Below the pieces are notes generated by a model. It did not search any database. It worked only from the letters and a program-made list of their open reading frames with translations, and was not told where the DNA came from. Shown here piece by piece: positions 28,630 through 42,500 of a stretch of DNA of 64,000 nucleotides. The position numbers were made by a program, and so were the translations under genes. This DNA comes from Phymorhynchus buccinoides (Eukaryota > Mollusca > Gastropoda > Neogastropoda > Raphitomidae), in assembly GCA_017654935.2 (NCBI GenBank), contig CM065690.1:27952030-28016029 (forward strand), read 5' to 3'. Numbering within the stretch: position 1 is the stretch's first letter; each line of letters starts with the position of its first letter.

Positions 28630-31600
28630 TCCACATTCAGACCGCAAGGCCTAGTGCAAAATGAGAGGAAAAATCCCCTGTACCCAGGTTCGAGCTCGGG
28701 TTTACTTGACACGAAGCGAACGCGCTACCACTGTGCCACTCTACACTTAGGCTTTGTCTTTATACAAACCTGAACAAAAATATAAGTAAAATAAAATAAA
28801 AATTAAGTTGGGAAAAAAACTATCAGAACAAAACCTGAGGCTTTGTCTTTACTTACATGAGAAAATATAGCTAATGAAAAATACAGTTTTCGTTTTTTGT
28901 ACAATTCCACCACTAATTCCAGTAATAATTAACTCTCAGAACCCACAGCTGGGAGTGCAGCCCACAGGTCAAAGAGCCAGGGCACAACGGGTTAAGAAAA
29001 AAAAGCCTATCGAATGGAAAGACAACCAGATGGCTTTCCTTCCGTCATCAAATTATTTCCCTTACTAGAATGAATGTCAAAGTCGGTGAGCTTGCTTCTT
29101 TCATCAAGCACTGTAACTTTCTGTGTGAGCAATGTAACTTTCTATGTGCTGGCAGATGAAATGTGGCTCACCTCTTCCGCAATGAAGAACAGGTAGTTGA
29201 CCAAGTGTTCTGGTTTGCCAGCAAACTTCTTCCTCAGCTCTGGGTCCTGAAAATACACAACAAGAGCAATGTGAGAGCACCTTCACACAGTTTTATAACG
29301 CGAGTTTCAGAAAGTAGTAGCAGCGATTAGGCTAGAGTGGGCCTTGCGGCCCTTTTACGCCCTTTCTCGTTTGTGACTGATTTGTTTCAGGGTGGCTTGA
29401 AAGAATGACTTCACATGGAAACAAGCGCACTGCATGCATACAGTTGAATTATGCCACAAGTAACTTGAACACAAATTACATACACATTAACAAAAATAAA
29501 CAACAAAAGAATGAAAGGTAAGCAGAAACAAATGTTCAAAATCAAAGTGAGTTATTTAATAATATGATGATGTTAATGCACTTCGGGATCACAAAGTGCT
29601 CATAACCTTCTCTAGCATTGTGGAATACCAGGAAGACCCTAGAACACTTGTAGCTAACACATGGAATATCCGGCACAGCCTTACCTGCGTCGCCACACCG
29701 ATGGGGCAGGTGTTGAGGTGGCACTTCCTCATCATGGTGCAGCCCAGCACAATGAGCAGCGCCGTGCTGAAGCCAAACTGAGCACAGCCTTACCTGCTTC
29801 GCCACGCCGACGGGGCAGGTGTTGAGGTGGCACTTCCTCATCATGGTGCAGCCCAGCACAATGAGCGGCGCCGTGCTGAAGCCAAACTGAGCACAGCCTT
29901 ACCTGCGTCGCCACGCCGACGGGGCAGGTGTTGAGGTGGCACTTCCTCATCATGGTGCAGCCCAGCACAATGAGCGGCGCCGTGCTGAAGCCAAACTGAG
30001 CACAGCCTTACCTGCGTCGCCACGCCGACGGGGCAGGTGTTGAGGTGGCACTTCCTCATCATGGTGCAGCCCAGCACAATGAGCGGTGCCGTGCTGAAGC
30101 CAAACTGAGCACAGCCTTACCTGCGTCGCCACGCCGACGGGGCAGGTGTTGAGGTGGCACTTCCTCATCATGGTGCAGCCCAGCACAATGAGTGGCGCCG
30201 TGCTGAAGCCAACCTCGTCCGCCCCAAGCAGGGCCGCCACCACCACGTCACGCCCTGAAACGTCATCAAATTATTTCCCTTACTAGAATGAATGTACCAA
30301 AGTCGGTGAGCAGTCAACAGTCAACCTCTTCAGTTAGGAACTGATTTGTCGTCAAAGATTTTGTTTCCTCCCACGTGTGTTTCACTTCTTCTTCTTCGAT
30401 CGCTCAGACAGAAGAACTCAATGACCTGCATGTAACAGAGGGAAAAAAGCCAACACAACTTGTTCAGTGAGCTGCATGCTGACCACAGCGGATCTGCTTG
30501 CAGCACCACTCTGGACCGCAATCATTCAGCACCTGCATGTAACAGAGGGGAAAAAGCCAACACAACTTGTCCAGTGAGCTGCATGCTGACCACAGCGGAT
30601 CTGTCCATCAGCCTGCATGTAACAGAGGGAAAAAGCCAACACAACTTGTCCAGTGAGCTGCATGCTGACCACAGCGGATCTGTCCATCGGCCTGCATGCA
30701 ACAGAGGGAAAAAGCCAACACAACTTGTCCAGTGAGCTGCATGCTGACCACAGCGGATCTGTCCATCAGCCTGCATGCAACAGAGGGAAAAAGCCAACAC
30801 AACTTGTCCAGTGAGCTGCATGCTGACCACAGCGGATCTGTCCATCAGCCTGCATGTAACAGAGGGAAAAAGCCAACACAACTTGTCCAGTGAGCTGCAT
30901 GCTGACCACAGCGGATCTGTCCATCGGCCTGCATGCAACAGAGGGAAAAAGCCAACACAACTTGTCCAGTGAGCTGCATACTGACCACAGCGGATCTGTC
31001 CATCGGCCTGCATGTAACAGAGGGAAAAAGCCAACACAACTTGTCCAGTGAGCTGCATACTGACCACAGCGGATCTGTCCATCAGCCTGCATGTAACAGA
31101 GGGAAAAAGCCAACACAACTTGTCCAGTGAGCTGCATACTGACCACAGCGGATCTGTCCATCGGCCTGCAGCACCACTCTGGACCGCAGGTCGTTCAGAA
31201 CCAGCGTCTGGTGCGTCTCCGAGATGCCCAGTTCCCACGGCAACCCCGCGTTCTTGATGCCGGTCCAGCTGCTGGCTCCGGTGCCCCCGTCGTGCCCCGA
31301 GATGGTGATGTGCTCCGCCTTGCCCTGAGGAAGGAAGGTCAAATGATAAGGAAGGTCAAATTATAAGGTCAAATTATAATTTGACCAAATTACAATTTTT
31401 TGTTGCCACTGGGATTAACGTGTACTAAGTGCTAAAGACTCCATGTTCAGACCGTAAGGCCTAGTGCAAAGTGAGAGGAAAAATCCCTTGTACCCAGGTT
31501 TGAACTCAGGTTTACTTGACACAAGGTGAACGCGTTACCTCTGTGCCACTCTACACTAGAGCATAACTATATATTAAAATTGTAGCAGAGGGAGGTCCGA

Positions 31601-34600
31601 ATTGTGTAGAATGCTTCTCAAAATGTGTAAAGTGAGCAGGTCTGGAGATGTAGGGACAGATATTTCTTCCCCTCTATGGAACCCACCTTGGCGACACCTG
31701 AAGCGACAATGCCCACACCCACTTCAGACACCAGCTTCACACTGATACGTGCCTTGGGGTTGGCCGACTTCAGGTCATAGATCAGCTGAGAAAAGAAACA
31801 AAAACGAAAATACATTATTGGAATAATAATAATAATAATAATGTTAATTTATATAGCACCTATTCTCCGAGTTAGGGCTTTAAGCGCTTTTCATATCCAA
31901 CACAAATACCAAAAAAAAGAGACCCCTGGAAACGGTTAACAGACGAAACGTTGTGGGAAAAATAATCCAAGCTTGTTTTTTGTCAGCTGTTTGAATGTTG
32001 CAACACAAATACAACATAGAATATACATTATCTCATACAATCAGAACATGACGAAAGTATATTTTACATGAGTAGAACATAGAGAAGTACATATATACAT
32101 AGGGCACAAAAACGCATATCTTGAAAAGGTACACAACTTACAGAAAAAAAGAAATACATATCTTACACAAATGCAACAATAACACCAACACTCACGCGCA
32201 CACGCGCGTACACACACACATATACACATCACAGGCCTACTAAAGGCAACGCACAAAAATAATTTACACACACACACACGCACACGTGCGCACTCACACA
32301 CATTCACATGTGTGTGCTTACACTACTTGACAAGATGGAGAGAAAAAAAGAGCATGCACACACATACACGTGCATGCGCAGAAGTCAATTACTGCCGGTT
32401 ACAGCAGGTGGACATTACTGGAAGAAAAAATTCATAAACCAATTACTAGGTAAGATAGCTGATAATCAAGTATACTTAGCATGTTTCATACTTCAATACT
32501 ACCTCAAAATATAAAAGTAAACTGACCCATCAGTATAGTTCTATCGTTCCATTAAAAAACTCATACTGTGGAGTTTCTAAACATGGCGGCTGTTATATCA
32601 AGTTTGACTAGAATAATGGGAAGCATGCATGAAGTCTGAATCCTATCCATGCATATTAAATTAAATCAAGCATGCGCATGTACGCGTGTGTTCGTGCAAA
32701 GCTGTACTTGGAATTGCTATGTTTTCCTAAATTCCTGAAGCGCAAACCATAATCTTTTTTAAAAAAAGACTAACCTGACAAAGACTAGTTATAATCTTAT
32801 CTTTCTTGTCAATGGTACCCAAATTTGTCGAACTACAGATGGTGAAATGAAAGAGAAAACAAACAAGGACCTACAATAAACATACAGGTACACTTAACCA
32901 ATCGCAAACACTCAACAAGTCTTCCCACCTGAGCCAAATCTTCAATGGAGTAGATGTCGTGGTGAGGGGGAGGGGAGATCAGGCCCACGCCTGGGATGGA
33001 GTGACGGGTCTTGGCAATGTACTTGGACACCTGCGAGAACAGTAAATGGGCATGATCTCATCAACCCCAAAGTTAACGATAAGACAAAACACAATAAATG
33101 AACGCCATCTCCCTGATTAAAAAAACCCGATCTCCACAGAACTATTGGCAGCAAAGCAAAGTCTCCTATGGCAAGTTGCCTCTTGTCGATTTGACATTCA
33201 TTACAAATAAAGTGCAAGCTGGTGTCACAGGTGCAATCGGACAAACAGCTAACTTACGATAAATACAGGGGCTCACCTTGTATCCAGGCAGTTCCCCTCC
33301 CTCCCCAGGCTTTGCCCCCTGGGCCATTTTGATCTGCAGCTCATCGGCATGGCTCAGGTAGGAGCTGGTGACCCCGAAGCGGCCGGACGCCACCTGCTTG
33401 ATCTTGGAGCGCGTGTTGAAGTCGGGGTCCTGGTTGAGGTAGCGGTCGGGGTTCTCCCCACCTTCCCCCGTGTTGGACTTGCCCCCGATGCGGTTCATGC
33501 CGATGGCCAGGGTGGTGTGGGCTTCTAGGGAAATGCTGCCGAAGCTCATCGCTCCTGTTTGGGAGGACAAGAAAAGGATTAGCACAGACATAAAGCTCCA
33601 TTTATCTATGGTAGCTTAAGATTTCATGAAATGCTCAATGTTCTTTTAAAGCTCGCTTGGGAAAAAGAAGAAGCTGAAATGTACACACTCTTTTAACATA
33701 ACACCCATTTTTGAACAATTTGTCAATCTATAGCCCAGCAAAGGCAGTCCATTAGGCCAAATGACTACAAAGAACACTGCAAAAAGTGACGTTTCTGTGA
33801 CGACGAACAGTGGCGAACCTCTTGATGATCTCCTTGGCTACACGTAAAGCAATATGAGTTTGGTCGGATGTTAAGTTATCAGTGCTATATTAATATCCAA
33901 ACATAACTTTTTTTCTTTTTCTGACACACAGTAAACTTCTTGAAGCAATAAGAGTTTGGTCTGAGACTTTACGTTTTTCTATAACCAAAAGGTGATGCTT
34001 GTCAGACCTAAACTTGCACAAACCTTTTTCACTAACCGTATTACGCATGGAATAACCTTCCAAACGAAGCAGTAAATGCATCGTCACTAAATGCATTCAA
34101 GAAATCATTAGATAGATATTTTCAGAATATTGTGTATTCAGTAAATTTAAAACAAATTAGACAAATAAAGCACAACTGCCTAAGTGGTCGATCAGTAATT
34201 CCGATACAACATTAAAATAAAAAAAAACAATCTAGAGGGCAAAAGGCTGAAAAGCCTATTGTGCCATGATATGATGGCAAATTTCTTGAATAACTCTTTG
34301 TCCTCCTCCATGTAAAGCAATGAGCGCTTCGTCCGACTTATTTAATATCTACTACCTCAAAAGGTGGTCTCTTTCCTTGACTTGTGGCAAACCTCTACAG
34401 ACCTCCATGGGCCGGTCTATTTAGGTTTTTCCATGGAAAGCTTATAGAGGTTGGTCAAGGACTATAAATATCTACCTAGACCTAAGAAAGCAGGGTGCCT
34501 GACCTGTGGCGAACCTCTTGACGATCTCCTTGGCCTCCTCCTACACACTGTAAATATCTGTCTATAACAAAAAGGTGAAGTTAGTGGGACTGACCTGTGG

Positions 34601-36485
34601 CGAACCTCTTGACAATCTCCTTGGCCTCCTCCTACACACTGTAAATATCTATCTATCTATAACAAAAAGGTGAAGTTAGTTGGACTGACCTGTGGCGAAC
34701 CTCTTCACGATCTCCTTGGCCTCCTCCACCTCGCTGATGTCGATGGCCTTCTCCTGGCAGATGAACTCCAGCTGTCCGCGCAGCGTGCACTTCTTGGCGC
34801 TCGCCCACGACGCCTCCGTGAAACGATTGTAGGCGTCACGACTGTTGCTTCGGGCCGCGTCCTGGTTAAGGTAAAACACGCAAGGGTGAAATAATACTGC
34901 TGATCAAAGTATGGTTGTTGTCGAGTTAGGTGTCAATAAAACATTGTTTGTCGTTTTCCCCGCCTTCTTGCTTGTTGTTTCCCCCACCCTCTCCATCATT
35001 ACATCACCTCCCAAACCACCTCTCCTTCTACATCTCTCTTTACTTTTCCCTTCCTTCCATAAGGACTCGTTTCGTACAAACATGGACAAAGAAGGAGCCC
35101 GAAGTATTGAGGCATGAAGACAGTTCTTTACATGTTTCTCCCCTCCGTCTCTCCAGTGGTACTGGCCAGGACAGAGACAGACAGACAGACAGATGGACAC
35201 ACTAACCTGGAGATTGGCGATGCTGAGAGGGTCGTTCACGTGTTTCTCCCCTCCGTCTCTCCAGTGGTACTGGCCAGGACAGAGACAGACAGACAGACAG
35301 ACAGACACACTAACCTGGAGATTGGCGATGCTGAGAGGGTCGTTCACGTGTTTCTCCCCTCCGTCTCTCCAGTGGTACTGGCCAGGACAGAGACAGACAG
35401 ACAGACACACTAACCTGGAGACTGGCGATGCTGAGAGGGTCGTTCACGTGTTTCTCCCCTCCGTCTCTCCAGTGGTACTAGCCAGGACAGAGACAGACAG
35501 ACAGACAGATGGACAGACAGACGGACACACTAACCTGGAGATTGGCGATGCTGAGAGGGTCGTTCATGTGTTTCTCCCCTCCGTCTCTCCAGTGGTACTG
35601 GCCAGGATAGAGACAGACAGACAGACAGGAAGACAGACAGACAGACAGACGGACACACTAACCTGGAGATTGGCGATGCTGAGAGGGTCGTTCACGTATT
35701 TCTCCCCTCCGTCTCTCCAGTGGTACTGGCCAGGACAGAGACAGACAGACAGACATACAGACGGACACACTAACCTGGAGATTGGCGATGCTGAGAGGGT
35801 CGTTCACGTGTTTCTCCCCTCCATCTCTCCAGTGGTACTGGCCAGGACTCATCACCAGCTGGTTGTCGCAGTCTCGCTTGCTGTACGCCTTGTGGTGCCT
35901 GTTCATGGCCTGTTTGTGCACACAGTCATTTACTATTTCAAGACAAGACTTAAACTCCATCTTTCGGATAAGCAACAGTTGAGTATGTAGTAGTTATTCT
36001 GTAGAATTGGTCTGCAAGGTCTCCCAATCCCATTCCCACAAATAGACAAAACAGTAGTGAGTGAGATAAAGATGTGTTAATGTATCTGAGCGTATAACCT
36101 TTTGTGCCCCCATTTCCATTTTAATATGTGGCATGTTTTGTTGATGTTTTGCTTTTCGTAAGCTTTCCATTGTTTACTGTAAGTATTTATTTGTTCCGTG
36201 TTTCTTTTTTTCTATGCACACATATGTTCAGACACTCACACACACGTACATGACACGCACAAGCAGGCACACACCCATGCTATTCAGGCATACACACACA
36301 CACACACTGTAAAACACCTACACCCATACTCACACAACACATATCTTCACCAAATCGCACACACTCAGTTATTCTTTCACCTGAGTGCACACACTCACAC
36401 ACACAAGCGAGTGAAATGAATGATGGTTGATGGTTTTCGTTTCACATGTGCAGCTTGCAGCCGAGCGGACGTTAACCCTGATCTT

Positions 36486-36548
<63 letters not shown>

Positions 36549-39500
36549 GCACGCACGCACACACACACACACACACGCATGCTAGCACACACAAACATTA
36601 GCAGACATACACACTAAACCTACATGCCAAACCTTTGACATGCACACAAAGTTTTACAAATATGTCCAACAAGTCATCATCTTCTCCTTCGTTCTTCCAC
36701 CTTCATCGTACTGAAGATTATCGTCAGAAGACCCTCTCAATTGACCCACCTCTTTGCCCAGAATCTGAAAGTTGACGCCCCCAATGCGGGATGGTGTGCC
36801 TTCAAAGCACAGGTCAATCACCTCCTGGCTCAGGCCCACTGCCTCGAAAATCTGGGCACCCTGCACAATACCGTTTACATGAAGACCAATAAAGTTGCAT
36901 GCCTTGTATTGCATCGAAGCTCTCATGTGAAGCAATAAGAAAATGATAGTTAAGATTAAACCAGTTTAGCTGGAGGCCGTTTAGTCATACATGAGTCAAA
37001 ACTTAATGTGGCTTAGACCTAGCCTTGAATTTTCGAAAGGGAGGGATTTAAAAAAAACAATCCTGCTAAATCCCAAAAGAAAAAAAGGCCAACAACTAAA
37101 TTTCATAAAAATGTATCAGAATGGCAATTAAGACTTAGGCTTTGTGCTTATCCCATCCACTTATTTCTTACTTCCTTTTACTTATTTGTGGATAAGCATG
37201 TAAAGTTTCCACATGTAATGTGAACAAAGCCTAATAGCTCCAAATTCTAACGCAATGTCTTTGGGTGATATACTAAACTCTTGAGCTCCCATCAAATCTA
37301 TAATCAATCTGTTGATATTTTTTTGACTAAAATTGTTCAACTACAAGACAAGACAAGAACAAAATCAGTCAAACCAATAAAGACAAAACCTTAACCTTCA
37401 TGATGAATGCAATGACATCAGTTTTGTCTGTCTTGTAGTTGAACAATTTTAGTCAAAAGACAAAACTTTAACCTCCATGACGAATGCAATGACACCAGTT
37501 TAACAGAGAGAAAGGTCAAAGTGCACCAACCTTGTAGCTGTGCAGGGTGGAGATGCCCATCTTGGCCATGACCTTGGAGATGCCGCGGGCGCAGGCGGCG
37601 CGGTAGTTGAAGTAGATCTCCTCGTTGGACAGCGGGGGGTCCAGCAGGCCCTGGTCACGCAGCCGACGCACCAGCTGCAGCACCAGGAACGGGCAGATGG
37701 CGTCCGCCCCGTAGCCCAGCAGCAGACACATGTGGTGGATCTCCCTGTAAATAAGTAGGAAAGGAAAATAGCCTTAGAGAGTGACCTTCATTCAACTGAG
37801 GTTCCGAAAAACCTGGCACATTTAAAGAACTAAAAAATAAGGACTTCGAACAAAAACAATGAGTTCGCAGTAAAGCTTGAATCTGGTATAAACAAAAAGG
37901 TGGCAGAATGGTTTGGTTAGTCACGTCACGTATATTCTTGGTACACAGTTCTTGTTGAGGAACTTCTTGAAGAATCTCCCTCTACCAACTTCCCAACCTT
38001 TGTTGAGAAGCACAGCATCGGAGAAATTGATGCCATGATATATCAGAAAACTAAAGAAAGCAGCTAAGCAGCTTTGCTATTTTTCAGCAAATGTACAATA
38101 ATTAAGCTCTAAGCTTTCCAGGCAGGTTGGGAAGGTTGACTGTATTAAGGAAGAGCACCATCAGATGTATTTTTCCATCTCTATGCAACATTTGAAGTGT
38201 CTGCCAATCTACTAGTTGGGGGGTAGGGAGGGTGGTGGGTGTTAGTGTGTTGTGTTATAATTATATGCAATGCTTTTTTTTATATGAATGCCATTCATTC
38301 GCTAATGTATTCATTTCATAGAGATGTATGGTGAGGATACGTGAGCCAGTCTATTAGAAATGTTTGTACAAATGGTGAGTGAAAAGAGCATTGAGTTGCT
38401 TAGCAAGATTATGCGCTATATAAGCATTATTAATTATAATTATTAAAAGGTATGCCTTAATTCTTTTAGTTTGAATTTACCTATTGGTTTTCATGCTTTG
38501 GTTATAAGGCTGCACAAATAATTTCAACAGTGGACATTGTAGAGCCCATAAAGAATGGCTTTGAAAGGATTTTAGTACAAAATCAAACCAAATTATTACC
38601 TTGCTTCCCCAGTCTCCACAATGAGGCCGACCTTCATGCGCAGCTTTTTGTCAATCAGATGATGATGCACAGCACCCACTGCCAGCAGAGAGCTGCAACA
38701 GCAACACAAAGGACACTGAAAAAGGCACCGGATCTAGGATGGTTCATTGTACATTGAGGGCACCAAGTTGGCAAAACACATACACACATTATTTTCATGG
38801 CATAAATTTATTAACAAACACAAATTTCGAAAACATCAGGGCATACTTAAAAACAGCACAAAATATAATGGGGTCTAAATGTAACTCCAAATACATAAAT
38901 CGCCTCAGTCTTTAGATCATCAATACCCTTCCCAGTAAAAACTCTTCTCTCCATAGCCTGAGTTATCTGCAACTGGCCTACATCATGATGACTTTAGATT
39001 GGTAATTCCCTCAGTTATCTCAATACAATTTCCAACTAGAACTCTCTCCATAAGATCAGCTAACTGCAACTACCAAGAATTGTTGTTTTTAAATCATAAA
39101 CTTCTTCAGTATGTCAACAACCTCCCAACTTACAATTCCCTCCATAGCCTCAACTAACTGAAACTGCCCTGTATCATGTCTTTAGAGGCTTATATCATGT
39201 CGTTAGAAATCTTTCTATAATCATAGCAGATTCAAACTGCCCTTTAGAAGACCCCTATCTCCCAAATCTTTCCCTAATATGAGCTGACTGCAACCGTCTT
39301 TGGAAACCACCTATTCCAAGCAGCCCCCCTGCCCCCTACCTGACAGGGACGAAGGAGCGGCTGGCCTTGTGGTCGGTGAGGATGAGCAGCTTGTAGCCGG
39401 AGCTGGCCGCCTCAGCTGCCTGCTGGCAGATCTTGTGGAGAGCCGGGAGCAAGCCCTCCTCGTCATCATCCACTGGGTACACTATGTCTATCTCCTTGGC

Positions 39501-42500
39501 CTGAAACAACACCACACACCAAGATCCAATGATGCACACCTTGACAACTAATTCTGTGGCGGGCTGGCAGTAAGCTACTTAGCTCTCCTCATTGTCCTTC
39601 GTATTGTATACAGTGGAACCTCCCTTATAAGACCTTCAAAAATCATCCAAAATAAGGTCTTGTAAGGGAGGTAATTTTGTTACAACATATTTTATTTCCC
39701 TCTCTCATCCCTCCACTCCACCATTCCTTCATTCTCTCCCACACCCATCCATCAACATGCATTTTTCAATATTAAGCATATTAATTAATATCATTTGTAC
39801 ATATAGAGGGAGGTAATTTTGATACTTACAAAGAAGGGCAATGTCACAGAGAAGTAGGTCTTATGTGGGAGGGAGTCTTATAAGGGAGGTTCCACTGTAC
39901 TAGGTCTATCTCCCTGCCCTGTAACATGAAACTGCCCGAAGAGCACACGCATAGATTTAATGTGCTGTTTGGCTTATGTTCAACTGATAATACTGCATCA
40001 GGATTTATACTACCACAGCATATCGGCAATGCTATGGATAGTTTTTGCTAATAACCATTCCTCAAGTTTGAACAGGGTTCCCAGGGCTTTCAGCTATCCC
40101 CAAGTAAGGACCTTGTAAGGACCTGTAGGCCTAAGGATAATCTCCCATCTTTTAGCAAACGATCTTGAAAGGGACACTTTCCAAGCATTGTGAACAATGT
40201 CTAAGCAGATAGAAAAACTATGGCTGACACAGATATACGCGTTTTCTCGCAAAACGACATCAGGATAAAGAACGAGATTTGTCCAATTTCTCTTAACAAC
40301 TCGCGGTGCATCTTTCGTCTGCTAAGCGGTCAGTTGAAACAGGAAGGTGGGGGAGGGGGTTAGGTGAAGTAGGTGCCGAGCGATGTTTCTCAAGTGTAAA
40401 CTCGCTGCTTCTGCAATCTATTTTGAGTATGGTCTTGCTGCTCAGGGCAGTTTCTTGCAGCCGTCAGGACTTGTAAGGACCTTGAAGTGAATGTAAGCAC
40501 TTGTAAGGCCTTACTTGGAGATTTCAATTGGTCAAGACTTATAAGGACTGGTAAGGCCCCTATGAACCCTGTTGAAGTCTTAGTTTATCCTATAAACAAT
40601 TTTTCAGCAGGTAGGAGGTTTACAGCAACAACATATTTGTGGGACACTGCGATTGATTTTCTTATTTCCCAGTACAAATATGGGTCTTTCAAGCAGTTAT
40701 TTCGGCAAATGTTAAAAATAGCCCCCTCCCTCGCCCCTTCCATTCATTTCAGACGGTTTCAGGTTAGGGTTAGGGTTAGGAATTGGGTTAGGGATAGGTT
40801 TAGGGTCAGATTAGTCATCAACTTTTGTGTGTGTGTGTATTTGACACTAACTGACCCTAAACCTATCCCTAACCCAAAACCGTCTAATCCACACACACAC
40901 AAATTAAAAAAATGATGGTATGTTATGAGATTGACACTTAGCTGACCCTAAACCTATCCCTAACCTGAAACCATATAATCCACACACACAAAAATAAAAA
41001 AATGATGGTATGAGATTGACACTTAGCTGACCCAAAACATATCACAAACTCTATCCCTAATCCTAACTGAAACCTTCTGAAATGAATGGAAGTGGCAGCG
41101 GAGGTGGCTGTTCTTAACATTTGCCTTGATTTCTTACCATATCTGTGGCAGGGAGGACATGAAATTATCAATAAAACCTCATAAACTCACCCCCACCCCA
41201 CACACACACTCACACACATTACCTTCCACCCTTTGTGCTTGGTGTGGCGAAGCACCTCCATGTCGTAAAGGGAGATAATGGGCTGCTCCAGCCACAGTCG
41301 CTGGCACTGCTCCGCAGAGGGCTCCAGGATATTGTGCTCCGGGCCCACTGGGCAGGCCTGAAACATCGAGCATGCAGCAATCATCACAACACAGGGGAAG
41401 ATAAATGTACCGTATTTTTCGGATCATTAGGCGCCGCTGTGTATAAGGCGAATAGGGCAATTTTCAAGAAAAATCAGAAAACAATAAAGTAAAAGGCGCC
41501 CTTGTTTATAAGGCGATACACACCTCGCAAAAGAAAGTCGAAGTTTGAAGCCCGTACACGTCCTGTAAATGCTTACCGACCGCCATTACTGCTGTCATAA
41601 ACGAGAGTTGACTCCCTTCTCAAATAATCAAACTTCCGTTTTTGCAACTTCCGGTTGTTGTGTTTGGACTTTTCTTCGCGAAAACTGGTAGAATTATGGC
41701 ATTTTAAGCTCTACAACGATGCTTTTTACATCCAATGAAGGGTTATGGCATCTGTTGGACGGTATCTCGGATGATAATAGGGATTTTTAAGCATTTTAAC
41801 GAGAGTATTCGTTGTATCGGCGACTCGTTACCACTTTCGATGTTGTGACTCACAGTAGACTGTACTGAGTACGGCAATTGTTGCCTCTCTTCTCACAATT
41901 TTGTTCACTAATAGGGCGCCCTCGTTTATTAGGCGCATAGGTCGAAATTGGAGAAAAAAATATCGCCTTATAGCCCGAAAATTACAGTAATAAATCAATC
42001 ATAATAAATAATAATAATTAATAATGCTTATATAGCGCATAATCTTACAAAGCAACTCAATACGCTTTTCACTCACCATTCGTACAAACATTTCTAACGG
42101 ACTGGTTCACGTATCCTCACCATACATCTCTATGAAAATGAATACATTAGAGAATGCATTGCATTTAATCATAACACAACACACTAACACCCACCTCCCT
42201 TCAACCCCCCCCCATCATCAACATAACAATAGTGATGATGACGATAATAACTTATGTTGAAACATCAAGCACGCAGCAATCGACACAACACAGGGAAAGA
42301 CAAGTGTAATAAATCAACCATCATCAACATAACAATAGTGATGATGACGATAATAACTTATGTTGAAACATCAAGCACGCAGCAATCGTCACAACACAGG
42401 GAAAGACAAGTGTAATAAATCAACCATCATCAACATAACAATAGTGATGATGACGATAATAACTTATGCTGATGATAATGATAACATTGATACTGACTAG

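Noticed and set aside
35193..35990. 265-codon frame on the + strand
   Set aside because: Antisense to the exon 15 array.
40760..40810. Telomere or chromosome end
   Set aside because: Only a few irregular TTAGGG units inside an inverted-repeat element in the middle of a gene.
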